DNA of 64,000 nucleotides from Rickettsia hoogstraalii (GCF_000825685.1 NZ_CCXM01000001.1:1325828-1389827), one strand, 5' to 3'. Counted from the stretch's first letter, positions 12,098 to 21,624 are shown. The notes: a model not told the origin generated them from the sequence alone. A program made the numbers and translations.

Positions 12098-12253
12098 AAA
12101 ATTAACCTAATCTTTAACAGCTGCTACGAAAAATGCTGTAAAAAATCAAATTAGACAACTATGTTATTAATTTTTGTATGGTGATAAAAATTAGCAATTC
12201 GTAGTGCTTTAGTTTAGGGTAATTAATGATTAGAAAAAATTTCTTCGTAGACA

Positions 12254-12279
12254 ATGATAGTATCATATGATACTATCAT
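12254..12279. promoter_or_regulatory. 26-bp perfect palindrome before fic (putative operator)
   Basis: The half-site ATGATAGTATCAT is followed immediately by its reverse complement, ATGATACTATCAT. It ends three bases before the fic ATG (12283), and TATAAT overlaps its right edge and the start codon. The position suggests an operator or a translation-controlling hairpin. The Fic protein's C-terminal winged-helix-like region could be the regulator (inference). Confidence 0.65.
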
Positions 12280-12282
12280 ATA

Positions 12283-13251
12283 ATGAATAACAGACCGCCT
12301 TTTCAAATAACTAATAAAGTTTTGGAGTTATCCCAAGATATCTCTTATGAGCTTGGTATTTTAGCCGGTAGTAAGATTTATTCTCAGCCTATAAAACTTC
12401 GCAAAAATAATCAAATTAAAACTATCCACTCTTCTTTAGCAATTGAAGGAAATAATTTAAGTATAAAACAGATAACAGATTTAATAGACGGAAAAAGGGT
12501 ACTTGCACCGGAAAAGGATATTTTAGAAGTAAAAAATGCTATAAAATTATATAATGATCTGACTATATTTAATCCTTTTAAAGTTGAATCATTGCTAAAA
12601 GCACATGAGATATTAATGCAAGGATTAGTAGAAGATAATGGGGAGTGGCGTAAAGGTAATGCCGCTATATTTAAAGGCACGGAGATTATACATTTTGCAC
12701 CTCCGGCAAGTCGCATATCTTTATTAATGCAGGATTTATTTGAGTTTATAACACAAGATGAGAACATTTCCGGAATAATTAAAGCTTGTATATTTCATTA
12801 TGAGTTTGAATTTATCCATCCTTTTTTTGACGGTAACGGGCGAATTGGTAGATTATGGCAACAATTATTACTAATGCAAACTAATAAAATTTTTGAATAT
12901 ATTTCCGTTGAAAGTTTGATAAGGAATAATCAAAGTGAATATTATAGTGTTTTAAGTAAGTGTGATAAACTCGGCGAATCGAGGTTATTTATTGAGTTTA
13001 TGCTTAATCAAATAGTTGCAGCATTAAGATTATATAGTAATAATATAACATATGAGGCAAGCACTCCATTATCTAGAATTGAATTTGCTAAGGTTAATTT
13101 AATGGATAAATGGTTTTGTAGAAAAGATTATATTAATATACATAAAAATATTTCTACGGCAACGGCTAGTAGAGATTTGTTATATGGTTTAGAGCATAAG
13201 CTTTTAATAAGTAAAGGTGATAAGAACCAGACTTATTATAGGTTTGTGTAG
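12283..13251 (+). CDS. Fic-domain AMP-transferase-like protein, self-inhibited class
   Basis: Fic enzymes transfer AMP or related groups to protein hydroxyls. The core motif is HPFFDGNGRIGR, with catalytic H179 and the phosphate-binding G184-N185-G186-R187 (R190 at the end), and it is complete. An N-terminal inhibitory helix motif S51-LAI-E55-G56-N matches the (S/T)xxxE(G/N) rule, so it is a class II Fic regulated in cis. The last roughly 70 residues (FAKVNLMDKWFCRKDYINIH...ISTATASRDLLYGLEHKLL) look like a winged helix-turn-helix. The 322 residues are usual for this architecture. The gene lies in accessory DNA between proS and ruvA and is preceded by a perfect 26-bp palindrome. Targets are unknown. 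Confidence 0.9.
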   Translation: MNNRPPFQITNKVLELSQDISYELGILAGSKIYSQPIKLRKNNQIKTIHSSLAIEGNNLSIKQITDLIDGKRVLAPEKDILEVKNAIKLYNDLTIFNPFKVESLLKAHEILMQGLVEDNGEWRKGNAAIFKGTEIIHFAPPASRISLLMQDLFEFITQDENISGIIKACIFHYEFEFIHPFFDGNGRIGRLWQQLLLMQTNKIFEYISVESLIRNNQSEYYSVLSKCDKLGESRLFIEFMLNQIVAALRLYSNNITYEASTPLSRIEFAKVNLMDKWFCRKDYINIHKNISTATASRDLLYGLEHKLLISKGDKNQTYYRFV

Positions 13252-13329
13252 TTGTTATATGGTTACAACGTATCATTGTCATCTAGTTTGCTTGACTACA
13301 GGAGACGTTGTTGCGTGGATATTGAAGAT

Positions 13330-13430
13330 CGTCATTGCGAGGAAATTACGAAGTAATTGACGAAGCAATCTCAGGAGTTTGTTATTATTTCATGAGATTG
13401 CCACGCTCCCTTTGGTCGCTCGCAATGACG
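13330..13430. repeat. CGTCATTGCGAG palindromic element
   Basis: A 101-base copy in the 367-base gap between fic and the antitoxin gene. The rest of the gap holds degraded repeat halves and the first arm of a direct repeat (13515-13540). Confidence 0.85.
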
Positions 13431-13514
13431 ACTTGGTATCTACGCAACAATGCCACGCGGGAATGACATAGAGTAGGTTTTTCGTTCCATGCAATAATGT
13501 TGACAATGACATAG

Positions 13515-13540
13515 TTGATTCACAGTAGATTAACATGAAG
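13515..13540 (+). repeat. Left direct repeat flanking the toxin-antitoxin pair
   Basis: 26 bases (starts GTTGATTCACAGTAGATTAA and runs through ATGAA) identical to 14155-14180. Similarity continues imperfectly for about 35 bases (ATTTTATA..., GTCTATA...TAGT). It includes a copy of the start codon region of the gene at 14176. Confidence 0.85.
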
Positions 13541-13618
13541 AATTTTATAGAATAATTTGTTTGTAATTAGTCTATAGAGATAGTATTATAGGTATATTAA
13601 ATATAATACGTAAAATAT

Positions 13619-13846
13619 ATGAATATATCTGCAACTGAGTTAAATAAAAATCCTGGAAAAATCATTGATCAAGCATTGAGAGAGCCTATAGTCATTAATA
13701 AGCAAGGTAGGCCTACCGTTGTTTTAGTAGATTATGAATATTTTACTAAACTTGAAGATGATTATTGGGGGAAGGCAGCAACAAATATTACAAAACAGCC
13801 GGAATGGTTATCAGCAAAAGAATCAGAAAAATTTCTTAAAAGCTAA
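13619..13846 (+). CDS. Phd/YefM-family antitoxin
   Basis: A 75-residue type II antitoxin. The N-terminal Phd/YefM fold is visible as MNISATELNKNPGKIIDQAL, then EPIVINKQGRPTVVLVDYEYF (about 25-45), the DNA-binding dimer part. The C-terminus (WLSAKESEKFLKS) would wrap the toxin. Its stop TAA shares its last A with the ATG of the toxin gene, so the two are translationally coupled. Such antitoxins usually repress their own operon. It is flanked by direct repeats, a sign of recent gain. Confidence 0.9.
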   Translation: MNISATELNKNPGKIIDQALREPIVINKQGRPTVVLVDYEYFTKLEDDYWGKAATNITKQPEWLSAKESEKFLKS

Positions 13847-14118
13847 TGAAAGAAATAATTTTAGAAAAAAAGGTAATAAAAATATTAGAACGTTATCCCG
13901 AAAAGCATCAGCGTCAAATTAAAAATAAAATTCTATCCTTGATGAATAATCCAGTGCCGCATGATAGTAAATTATTAGCAGGTTATCCCGATTTCCATAG
14001 ATGCGATATTGGAGAATATAGAATAATTTATCGTTTTAATGAAACCACAATCTATGTGATATTAGTTGGAAAGCGTAACGATTCTGAAGTGTATAAATTA
14101 TTAAAAAATATTTTCTAA
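13846..14118 (+). CDS. RelE/ParE-family toxin
   Basis: A 90-residue partner of the upstream antitoxin (one-base overlap, TAATG). RelE-family toxins cut mRNA on the ribosome; ParE relatives act on gyrase. The family pattern is seen as LERYPEKHQRQIKNKILSLM, then LAGYPDFHRCDIGEYRIIYRF and the final strand IYVILVGKRNDSEVYKLL. The Arg and Tyr residues in HRCDIGEYRIIYRF and VGKRND sit where RelE active-site residues lie. It is intact with no frameshift, unlike much accessory DNA here, so it may be functional. Confidence 0.88.
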   Translation: MKEIILEKKVIKILERYPEKHQRQIKNKILSLMNNPVPHDSKLLAGYPDFHRCDIGEYRIIYRFNETTIYVILVGKRNDSEVYKLLKNIF

Positions 14119-14154
14119 CAAAATATACTGTAAGAGAAATGAGTGTATGACACC

Positions 14155-14180
14155 GTTGATTCACAGTAGATTAACATGAA
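14155..14180 (+). repeat. Right direct repeat flanking the toxin-antitoxin pair
   Basis: Identical to 13515-13540. This copy contains the true start (ATGAA...) of the small membrane protein gene, so the left copy looks like a duplicated gene start left by insertion of the 640-base toxin-antitoxin segment. Confidence 0.85.
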
Positions 14181-14391
14181 AAATTTTATAAAATATTTGT
14201 TTTTTACCGGTCTATATATAGTAGTAACGATAATAGTTGCTTATATGGTTTTGGCTCAAACTATTCCTAATGATGGGCAGTGTCATATGATGGATAGACC
14301 GCTTGTTATTCATTACATTTTAGCAGCAATTATTACCGCTTTACCGGCACTAATTTTAATATATAGTAGAAGTAAGAAAAAGAAGAAATAA
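14176..14391 (+). CDS. Small two-helix membrane protein
   Basis: A 71-residue protein with two hydrophobic helices (about 5-28, [21 protein letters not shown], and about 45-63, [18 protein letters not shown]) joined by a short loop [12 protein letters not shown], ending in a Lys/Arg-rich tail (SRSKKKKK). The family is not recognised. It ends five bases before ruvA and is probably co-transcribed with it. A duplicate of its first codons lies at 13535 before the toxin-antitoxin pair. Confidence 0.7.
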   Translation: MKNFIKYLFFTGLYIVVTIIVAYMVLAQTIPNDGQCHMMDRPLVIHYILAAIITALPALILIYSRSKKKKK

Positions 14392-14396
14392 ATTAT

Positions 14397-15008
14397 ATGA
14401 TCGGTAAATTAAGTGGTAAGATTGATTCCCAAGGCGATGATTACATTATAATTGACGTAAATGGGGTAGGGTATCTTGTTTATACTTCAGGTAAAACTTT
14501 AGGTAAACTTGCTGAAGGGGAGTTTTATAAACTATTTATCGAAACCCATGTTAGAGAGGAGCATATTCATCTTTACGGTTTTCTGACTCTAGAAGAGAAA
14601 AATTTTTTTAATTTGTTACAATCAGTAAACGGTATCGGTACAAGAATGGCTTTATCTATCTTATCAAGCCTTACACCTTCAGATATTCAAATTGCTATAA
14701 ATAATGAAGATAAAAATATATTTAAAGCAATATCCGGCGTTGGGGCTAAGCTTGCTGAACGTATAGTGCTAGAGCTGAAAGGTAAAGTAGTGAAAATATC
14801 AAGCGGCTCTGCTATTATTAAAGATAGCTTAAATATTAAGAATATTACACCTGTCGTAAGCAATGAAGTAATAAAAGCTTTAGTAAATCTAGGCTTTTCT
14901 AGATTTGAAGCTCAAAACGCCGTTCAAGGCATCATTACCCAAAACCCCGAAATCTCTATTGATGAATTAATCAAAACAGCCCTGAAAAATCGAAATGCTG
15001 GTCTTTAA
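14397..15008 (+). CDS. ruvA: Holliday junction branch-migration protein RuvA
   Basis: Binds Holliday junctions as a tetramer and loads the RuvB motor for branch migration. The 203 residues are normal. It has an N-terminal OB fold ([28 protein letters not shown]), the acid-pin region [13 protein letters not shown], two helix-hairpin-helix motifs ([19 protein letters not shown] and [20 protein letters not shown]), and a C-terminal RuvB-contact domain ([16 protein letters not shown]...). ruvB normally follows directly; here a decayed gene of about 800 bases lies between. Confidence 0.97.
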   Translation: MIGKLSGKIDSQGDDYIIIDVNGVGYLVYTSGKTLGKLAEGEFYKLFIETHVREEHIHLYGFLTLEEKNFFNLLQSVNGIGTRMALSILSSLTPSDIQIAINNEDKNIFKAISGVGAKLAERIVLELKGKVVKISSGSAIIKDSLNIKNITPVVSNEVIKALVNLGFSRFEAQNAVQGIITQNPEISIDELIKTALKNRNAGL

Positions 15009-15035
15009 ATCAAATATTAATTCATTAATATTTTC

Positions 15036-15064
15036 TTTACTTTTATTTAATTTTGATATATAAT
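15036..15064 (+). promoter_or_regulatory. Sigma-70-like promoter of the decayed repeat-protein gene
   Basis: TTTACT (15036-15041) and TATAAT (15059-15064) are 17 bases apart, 43 bases before the ATG at 15107. A promoter of its own fits an inserted, independent gene between ruvA and ruvB. Confidence 0.5.
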
Positions 15065-15106
15065 ACGTATTCAAAAGAAATATCATTAAAATTAATAGGT
15101 AAAATT

Positions 15107-15902
15107 ATGTCAAAATTAAAAATATTTTTAGCAAGTATAAATGCTAATAAATTAATTGAGGAACTAAAAAAAAGACCCAGCTACATTAAATATCAACGAT
15201 GAGGTATTACCCAATCATTTGGAAAATTTAATAGGAACTTTAAAAGGAGATGATACTGTAAAAACGCTAAAGATTGAAAGTTCTGTATGGAATTCAGCAT
15301 CATTACTATCACACAACGGTATAACAGAAGAAAGTAAAATAGAATTATTGAAAGCGATACCAAAAATGAATCTAAACGCTTTAGGTTTGACCGGTCTTAC
15401 TCTAAACAATAGCGATATAGATATTTTTTGTGAAGCAATCAAACATAGCAAAATTAATGAACTTGAGTTTTTTTAGGTAGAGAAATAAGTGATGAATCAA
15501 AAGCAAAATTATTCACTTCTATAAAAAATAATAAAGCTCTTCTTAATTGTTTGGTTACGGGTCCAAATAATATGTCATTACAAGAGAAATACGAAAAAAA
15601 AGAATGGACAAGTCAAATTAAGAAGATAACTGATAAAAATCAGATTATTCTAGAAGAAGTAGCACAAGTTTTAAAAGATTGGTCTGAAACGCCTAACGAT
15701 TTGCATAAAAGTAACTGATGCAAACTTTATTCTAGAAAACGCAGATAAACATATTAATGAGCATTTTTTTGAGATGGTGGGAATTGCAAAAGAAGTATAT
15801 GCTGATGGTTTATTTGTGCCTACTGATATAACTAGTTACATCGCATCTTGTATTGGGGATTTATCTAATATAATAAATAAATCAAGTGATATAGAATCTT
15901 AA
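15107..15902 (+). pseudogene. Leucine-rich-repeat-like protein gene with three frameshifts
   Basis: ATG 15107 starts MSKLKIFLASINANKLIEEL and breaks at a run of eight A (about 15176-15183); one A fewer restores KKDPATLNINDEVLPNHL. That frame ends at 15476 in a run of seven T; one more T restores LGREISDESKAKLFTSI. The frame then ends near 15718; dropping one A from CATAAAAG restores VTDANFILENADKHINE through to TAA 15900-15902. The restored protein is about 265 residues. The middle (LNALGLTGLTLNNSDIDIFCEAIKHSKINELEF) resembles an LRR of the ribonuclease-inhibitor type. Function is unknown. It splits the usual ruvAB pair and all lesions are at homopolymers. Confidence 0.75.
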
Positions 15903-15964
15903 AATAATTTATAGCATAAAACTATTTTTTAGCTATTATTAGTCATTATATTCGATTTAAAATA

Positions 15965-16993
15965 ATGACTAATATATTATCGCCTGAAAAAATTGAAAAT
16001 GATCAAGAATTGCCTATAAGACCGTCATATTTGCAAGAATTTGTCGGTCAACAGCAGATTAAAGAAAATCTTTCGGTATTTATTAAAGCTGCAAAATCTC
16101 GGAATGAGCATCTTGATCATACTTTATTTTACGGTCCGCCTGGTCTTGGTAAGACTACGCTTGCCAAAATTATTTCCAACGAAATCGGCGGTAATTTCAA
16201 ATCCACCTCTGGTCCTGCTATACTTAAGGCAGCTGATCTTGCTGCTATTCTCACCAATCTTGAAAAGAACGACGTATTATTTATTGATGAAATCCACCGC
16301 TTAAATACTGCAGTTGAAGAGGTTTTATATCCTGCTATGGAGGATTTTGAGCTTGATATAGTTATCGGTGAAGGACCTGCCGCAAGGTCAGTGAAAATAA
16401 CCTTGCCGAAATTTACCTTAATCGGGGCTACTACACGCCTTGGGCTGCTTAGTAATCCTTTGCGTGATAGGTTTGGTATTCCTATGCGGCTTAATTTTTA
16501 TAATACTGAAGAATTGAAGAAAGTTCTAAATAGAGCGAGTAAATTATTTGATATTGATTTGACCGATTCAGGTTCGGAAGAGATAGCAAAAAGAAGTAGA
16601 GGAACGCCAAGAATTGCATTAAGATTGCTTCGTCGTATAAGAGATTTTGCAGCAGTTGACGGTAAATCAAGAGTAGATAAAGAAATCTCTGATTTTGGGT
16701 TAAATCGTTTGGAAGTTGATCGCATAGGACTTGATAGTAATGATTATCGTTATTTGAAATTCATAGCGGATAATTATAACGGCGGTCCTGTCGGAATTGA
16801 AACGATTGCTGCTGCATTATCCGAACAGCGTGACGCACTTGAAGAAACCATAGAGCCTTATCTAATACAGATAGGTTTACTACAAAGAACTCCTAGAGGT
16901 AGGGTAATCACGATTGCCGCTTTTGAGCATTTGAAAATGCCGATACCTAATCAATCACATCATCAATTTAATATTTTTAACGAGAATGAGTAA
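15965..16993 (+). CDS. ruvB: Holliday junction DNA helicase RuvB
   Basis: AAA+ motor that drives branch migration with RuvA. 342 residues, usual length. Walker A GPPGLGKT is at 57-64, Walker B LFIDEIH at 105-111, sensor 1 [17 protein letters not shown] with the arginine-finger region just after it, and the C-terminal winged helix around [20 protein letters not shown]. Its 3' end overlaps the ABC exporter gene by 8 bases (ATGAGTAA), so the two are coupled. Confidence 0.98.
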   Translation: MTNILSPEKIENDQELPIRPSYLQEFVGQQQIKENLSVFIKAAKSRNEHLDHTLFYGPPGLGKTTLAKIISNEIGGNFKSTSGPAILKAADLAAILTNLEKNDVLFIDEIHRLNTAVEEVLYPAMEDFELDIVIGEGPAARSVKITLPKFTLIGATTRLGLLSNPLRDRFGIPMRLNFYNTEELKKVLNRASKLFDIDLTDSGSEEIAKRSRGTPRIALRLLRRIRDFAAVDGKSRVDKEISDFGLNRLEVDRIGLDSNDYRYLKFIADNYNGGPVGIETIAAALSEQRDALEETIEPYLIQIGLLQRTPRGRVITIAAFEHLKMPIPNQSHHQFNIFNENE

Positions 16994-18749
16994 TAATAAT
17001 TTAAATGATAGTTATACAGCCGCAGATGTTATAAAAAGGCTGATAAAAGATCATGTTAAACCTTACGCAAATAAAATATATTTTTCGATATTTTGTATGG
17101 TTATTGCAGCACTGTGTACGGCAGTGATTGTACATGCGGTTAGACCTATTATTGATAAGATTTTTTTAACGCATGATAAGAAAATGCTTATAATAATGCC
17201 TATAGTGCTTACTGTAACTTTTTTTATAAAAGGAATTTCAGAGTATTATCAGAATTATCTAATAAAATTTGTTGGGCAGAGGGTACTAAATGATTTGCAG
17301 ATAAAAATGTATGAGCATTTGTTACTTGCCGATATTTCTTTTATTCAAAACCAATCTTCAGGACGTTTAATATCTCGTTTTACTAATGATATTTCTTTGA
17401 TGCGTGGGACTGTTTCTAATTTACTTGTTGGATGTGCTAAACATTTCCTAACTGTAGTATGTTTAATAATAACTATGTTTCATTTAGAACCGCTATTATC
17501 TTGCGTAGTTTTTCTTGTGTTCCCTTTGGCTGTTTATCCGGTGCAAAGGATGGGCAGAAAGATAAGAAAAATATTTTCACAATCCCAAGAGGAGCTTGGG
17601 CATTATACTTCTAGGCTTGATGAAACATTTCAGTCAATTAAGATTATTAAATCTTTTGTAGGCGAAAAAATAGAAAGTAATAGAGCATCGTTGATTATTA
17701 ATAATATTTTAGAGTTTTACAAAAAAACATCTAAGCTAGATGCGATGGTTTCACCGATTATGGAGGGTTTAAGCGGTCTTGCAGTCGGAGGGATGGTTTG
17801 GTACGGAGGTAATCTAGTTCTTGAGGGTAAAACAACACCCGGTGCATTATTTGCTTTTTTAGCTGCTTTTGCTGCAGCTTATAGACCATTTAAAAGTTTG
17901 GTATCGTTAAATATTAATTTGCAGGAAGGAATAGCCGCAGCTAATAGGGTATTTAGTATTTTGGATACCGAACCTCTTATTAAAGATCATGAAGATGCTA
18001 AAGAAGTAGATTTATATAATCCACAAATTACTTTTGAAAAACTGGCTTTAAGTTTTGAGAGTAAAATAGCTATAAAATATATAGATTTAAAGCTAGAGCC
18101 TCATAAAATGATTGCGTTTGTTGGGCGTTCAGGTAGCGGTAAGACGTCCCTTAGTAATTTATTAGTGCGTTTTTATGATCCAAATGAAGGAAGAATTTTA
18201 ATTAATAATCATGATATTAAAGATATTAAGCTTACTTCACTTAGAGGTCAGATTTCCTTAGTTACTCAAGATACTCATTTATTTGATACAAGCGTTGCCG
18301 AAAATATAGCATACGGTCAGGAAAACGCTACAAGAGAAGAAATAATTGAAGCAGCAAAATATGCAGATGCTCATGAGTTTATTATGCATCTGCCGAACGG
18401 TTACGACACGCAGATAGGAGTGCAGGGGACAACTCTTTCAGGCGGTCAGCGTCAGCGTTTATGTATTGCTAGAGCTTTCTTAAAAGACGTACCTATTTTA
18501 ATTTGGGATGAAGCAACAAGTAGCTTAGACCAAGCTTCCGAACAGAAAATTCTAGAATCTTTAAAGAAATTACGCCAAGGAAAAACCACTTTAATCATTA
18601 CGCATCGTTTAAGTAGTATTACCGATCTTGATAATATTATCGTCATGAAAAACGGTGAGATTTGTGAGCAGGGTACTCACACTCAATTGCTTAAGAATAA
18701 GGATGAATATTATAGGTTGTATAATAAGGAGTTAAGAGAAAATGGTTGA
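16986..18749 (+). CDS. msbA: ABC exporter, MsbA-like half transporter
   Basis: A 587-residue half transporter: an N-terminal six-helix type 1 exporter domain (about 30-310) fused to a nucleotide-binding domain. It has Walker A GRSGSGKT (380-387), the Q-loop in [12 protein letters not shown], signature LSGGQ (484-488), Walker [13 protein letters not shown] (about 505-515) and H-loop IITHR. It belongs with lipid flippases of the MsbA kind, which move lipid A to the outer leaflet as homodimers. The substrate is inferred from family resemblance and other exporters in this class look alike. It is coupled to ruvB by an 8-base overlap. Confidence 0.88.
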   Translation: MSNNNLNDSYTAADVIKRLIKDHVKPYANKIYFSIFCMVIAALCTAVIVHAVRPIIDKIFLTHDKKMLIIMPIVLTVTFFIKGISEYYQNYLIKFVGQRVLNDLQIKMYEHLLLADISFIQNQSSGRLISRFTNDISLMRGTVSNLLVGCAKHFLTVVCLIITMFHLEPLLSCVVFLVFPLAVYPVQRMGRKIRKIFSQSQEELGHYTSRLDETFQSIKIIKSFVGEKIESNRASLIINNILEFYKKTSKLDAMVSPIMEGLSGLAVGGMVWYGGNLVLEGKTTPGALFAFLAAFAAAYRPFKSLVSLNINLQEGIAAANRVFSILDTEPLIKDHEDAKEVDLYNPQITFEKLALSFESKIAIKYIDLKLEPHKMIAFVGRSGSGKTSLSNLLVRFYDPNEGRILINNHDIKDIKLTSLRGQISLVTQDTHLFDTSVAENIAYGQENATREEIIEAAKYADAHEFIMHLPNGYDTQIGVQGTTLSGGQRQRLCIARAFLKDVPILIWDEATSSLDQASEQKILESLKKLRQGKTTLIITHRLSSITDLDNIIVMKNGEICEQGTHTQLLKNKDEYYRLYNKELRENG

Positions 18750-18813
18750 TTTATAAAGTAAATAGTTTATATTTCTTAATTTTTGTTAACTATTATTACA
18801 ATACTAATATTTT

Positions 18814-18905
18814 CGTCATTGCGAGGAGCAAAGCGACGTGGCAATCTCGTCAAGCATCCTGAGATTGCTTCGTCGAATTACTTCGTAATTCTTCTCGCAA
18901 TGACG
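18814..18905. repeat. CGTCATTGCGAG palindromic element
   Basis: A 92-base copy between the ABC exporter gene and ampG, with intact ends. Confidence 0.85.
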
Positions 18906-18923
18906 ATTTAATGGAACACCACA

Positions 18924-20168
18924 ATGCTCATTACCAAGATTTTTAAAGACTATCGATTATTTGAAATATTTATTTTAGGAATAGTTAGCGGTATGCCACT
19001 GGTTATAATTTTTTCTACTCTTTCGGTATGGTTAAAAGAATCCGGTATAGATATCGCCGTTATTACTACTTTTGCGGTTGCTAGATTATCATATTCGTTA
19101 AAAGTATTTTGGTCACCGTTAGTCGATAATTTTAAAATACCTTTTTTAAGTAGGTGGGGGCATCGAAAAAGTTGGCTTATATTATGTAGCTCTTTAATGG
19201 TTTTAGTGCTAATTGCTATGAGCAAGGAAAATCCTGAAGTTTCTTTAACTTCTTTATATTTTTTGACTATAGTATTAGGCTTTTTATCCAGCACGTTCGA
19301 TATTGCTGTTGATGCGTTGCGTATAGATAAGTTTGATCAGGAAACTCAAACTATTGCTAGTGCAACTGCCGTATTCGGTTATCGAATCGGTATGCTTATT
19401 ACAGGGGCAGGTGCTTTGTACCTTGCAGAAATAACCGGAAATAATTGGCAACTAACTTTCTTTGTTATAGCTATAATATTTGCTGTTGCAACGATATTTA
19501 TAATAACCGTAAAAGAAAAAGAATTAGTAAGAGAAAAAATTAATATTACTTCTATTACTTCATGGATTTCTACAGTAATTAATCCTTTCAAGGATTTTTT
19601 CAAAAGAGAATTTGCTGTAACTATTTTACTTGCGGTAATATTTTTTAAATTAGGCGATGCTATGCTTGGAGCGGTTGCTTCACCTTTTTATATAGAGCTT
19701 GGTTATACAAAAGGTGAAATAGCAATAATCGCTAAGCTTTACGGGTTGATTGCGACCTTAGTCGGAGGCTTTGCCGGTGGTATTGTAATGTATAGGGTAG
19801 GGAATTTTAAAGGTTTGATTATTACCGGTATTGCTCAAAGTCTAACGCATTTTGCATTTATTTGGCTTAATCACCAACCTCCTTCTTTTGAAGCTTTATT
19901 AATTGCTATTACTATAGAGAATTTTGCTGCTGCTATGGGGGCTACCGCTTTAGTCGGATATATAGGTAATTTATGTAATAAAAAATATTCGGCAACACAA
20001 TATGCTTTACTTAGTAGTGCTAGTAGTTTATGTAACAATACTATCACTATTTATGCCGGAAAACTTGTAAATATGATGGGTTGGGACGGTTTTTTCATCT
20101 TTACTATAATTTTAGCCTTGCCTGCTTTGTTTATATTAATGTATCTTAATAAAAAGGTTAATGTGTAG
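18924..20168 (+). CDS. ampG: AmpG-type muropeptide permease (MFS)
   Basis: A 414-residue major facilitator protein with 12 hydrophobic segments. The AmpG-like start [29 protein letters not shown], the motif [19 protein letters not shown] and WGHRKSWL fit the family, which imports anhydro-muropeptides across the inner membrane for cell-wall recycling. Rickettsia carry several AmpG paralogs whose substrates are not all known. Its context with dacF, rlpA and other cell-wall genes fits. ATG at 18924 is chosen. The stop codon lies in a 19-base tandem duplication. Confidence 0.85.
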   Translation: MLITKIFKDYRLFEIFILGIVSGMPLVIIFSTLSVWLKESGIDIAVITTFAVARLSYSLKVFWSPLVDNFKIPFLSRWGHRKSWLILCSSLMVLVLIAMSKENPEVSLTSLYFLTIVLGFLSSTFDIAVDALRIDKFDQETQTIASATAVFGYRIGMLITGAGALYLAEITGNNWQLTFFVIAIIFAVATIFIITVKEKELVREKINITSITSWISTVINPFKDFFKREFAVTILLAVIFFKLGDAMLGAVASPFYIELGYTKGEIAIIAKLYGLIATLVGGFAGGIVMYRVGNFKGLIITGIAQSLTHFAFIWLNHQPPSFEALLIAITIENFAAAMGATALVGYIGNLCNKKYSATQYALLSSASSLCNNTITIYAGKLVNMMGWDGFFIFTIILALPALFILMYLNKKVNV

Positions 20169-20194
20169 TAAGTTTGTTAATGTGTAGTAAGTTT
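20157..20194 (+). repeat. 19-bp perfect tandem duplication at the ampG stop codon
   Basis: GTTAATGTGTAGTAAGTTT occurs twice in a row (20157-20175, 20176-20194). The first copy contains the ampG stop codon (TAG 20166-20168). Confidence 0.9.
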
Positions 20195-20203
20195 TGTTTT
20201 TAA

Positions 20204-20296
20204 CGTCATTGCGAGGAAATTTACAAGACGAAGCAATCTCAGGAGTTTGTTATTATTTCATGAGATTGCCACGTCGCTTCGCTCTTCGCAATGACG
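20204..20296. repeat. CGTCATTGCGAG palindromic element
   Basis: A 93-base copy between ampG and dacF; the left arm is damaged after GCGAGGAAAT. Confidence 0.83.
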
Positions 20297-20368
20297 AAAT
20301 CTATACTTATTGAGCAATGATGAAAAATCCCACTTGATTTAATTTGAATAATATTTTATTTATTTAAA

Positions 20369-21289
20369 ATGTTTAGTAAATTTTTATTACCTTATATTTT
20401 TATTGCAACATTTTTCTTTGCTCCCATAAGCGAAGCGAAGAAAGCTGTAAAAAATACCCCTAAACCTCCTGTTCAAACTAGTTTAGTAATTGATGCAAAA
20501 AGCGGTAAAGTATTGCAGGCCCATAATTCACAAATTCGGATTTATCCCGCTTCTTTAACTAAGCTAATGACTCTATACTTAATGTTTGAATCAATTGAAG
20601 CTGGTAAATTGCCTTTAGATAAAAAATTACTTGTATCAACAAAAGCTTCAAAAATGCCGCCTTGTAAGCTGGGTTTAAAAGCAGGGGAAACTATAACCGT
20701 TCGAGAAGCAATTAATGGATTAATCATAAAATCTGCTAATGATGCTGCCGTAACGGTCGCTGAGAATATGAAAGGTTCCGAAAAAGCTTTTGCTCATTTA
20801 ATGAATGTTAAAGCTAAACAGCTCGGTATGAAGAATACCTATTTTAAAAATGCTTCAGGTTGGCATGACCCATTGCAGCAAACTACCGCAAGAGATATGG
20901 CTAAACTTGCTATGGCCTTAAAGAGAGATTATCCTAAATATTATCCGTTATTTGCTAAAACCAGCTTTGTATTTCGTGGAAACATAGTAAACGGACATAA
21001 TAGGGTTACTAAAAATTATCAAGGTGCAGAAGGTATGAAAACAGGTTTTCATACACCGGCAGGTTATAATTTAGTAACTACTGCTTCTAGGAACGGTAAA
21101 TCATTGATTGCCGTTGTTACAGGAGGAAAAAGTGCCGCATCTCGTGATCAAAAAATGATGGGGCTACTAGATCAGCATTTTAATATTAAGCCTATAGTCC
21201 CTAAACCTTCAATCAAACTTGCCTCTAATAATAAATCTACTACAAAAGCTAAATCAAAAATAATAAAGAAAAAGAATATACGTAGTTGA
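20369..21289 (+). CDS. dacF: D-alanyl-D-alanine carboxypeptidase (PBP5/6 family)
   Basis: Trims the terminal D-Ala of peptidoglycan stem peptides in the periplasm (peptidase S11). A cleavable signal peptide (about 1-23, ending SEA) is followed by the penicillin-binding catalytic set: S62-LT-K65 in YPASLTKLMTLY, S122-A-N124 in IKSANDAA, and K224-T-G226 in GMKTGFHTPAGYN. At 306 residues it lacks the usual C-terminal beta domain and membrane-anchoring helix. Instead it ends in a Lys/Ser/Asn-rich basic tail, which could hold it to wall or membrane (inference). Confidence 0.93.
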   Translation: MFSKFLLPYIFIATFFFAPISEAKKAVKNTPKPPVQTSLVIDAKSGKVLQAHNSQIRIYPASLTKLMTLYLMFESIEAGKLPLDKKLLVSTKASKMPPCKLGLKAGETITVREAINGLIIKSANDAAVTVAENMKGSEKAFAHLMNVKAKQLGMKNTYFKNASGWHDPLQQTTARDMAKLAMALKRDYPKYYPLFAKTSFVFRGNIVNGHNRVTKNYQGAEGMKTGFHTPAGYNLVTTASRNGKSLIAVVTGGKSAASRDQKMMGLLDQHFNIKPIVPKPSIKLASNNKSTTKAKSKIIKKKNIRS

Positions 21290-21334
21290 TATATATCGTC
21301 ATTGCGAGAGGCATTGCCCGCATGGATCGTTTTA

Positions 21335-21453
21335 TGTCATTCCTAGCTAAAAGCGGGAATCCAGAAAAAAAGTATAAATACAGCAAATTTTTGAAATTAA
21401 AAGCTCGATTTATCTCGCTTTATGCTGGATTCCCGCTTCCGCGGGAATGACAT
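21335..21453. repeat. GTCATTCC-GGGAATCC palindromic element (family B)
   Basis: TGTCATTCCTAGC...GCGGGAATCCAG pairs with CTGGATTCCCGC...GCGGGAATGACAT around an AT-rich core. It is preceded by a lone CGTCATTGCGAGAGG half element (21298) and followed by an RPE-1 copy, so the 335-base dacF-rlpA gap is entirely repeat. Confidence 0.83.
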
Positions 21454-21471
21454 AAAGGCGGTATCAATATT

Positions 21472-21614
21472 AGACTTCTTGCATAACGTAGCTAATAAGG
21501 AGAAATTTGAAGGAGACACGGAACACAGAACCGCAGCGTACACTTGGTACGTGAGGATTCGAGTACCGGATCGACGTACAAATTACCCTTAGAAGCAAGT
21601 TATGCAAGAAGTCT
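21472..21614 (+). repeat. RPE-1-type palindromic element, intergenic copy
   Basis: Perfect 16-base inverted arms AGACTTCTTGCATAAC (21472-21487) and GTTATGCAAGAAGTCT (21599-21614) flank a core matching the inserts in pyrG and coxB (GAGAAATTTGAAGGAGACAC..., ATTCGAGTACCGGATCGACG). It has the undamaged single-T form of the site that carries an extra base in pyrG. Confidence 0.88.
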
Positions 21615-21624
21615 ATTGACTTAC

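Noticed and set aside
12070..12282. Permuted or two-piece tmRNA (ssrA) at the tRNA-like tail
   Set aside because: The T arm and CCA end are present, but no 5' acceptor partner, tag reading frame or second piece is found on either side.
15965..16993. Alternate frames inside ruvB (16041-16304, 16498-16725)
   Set aside because: They are shadows of an intact, well-conserved gene.
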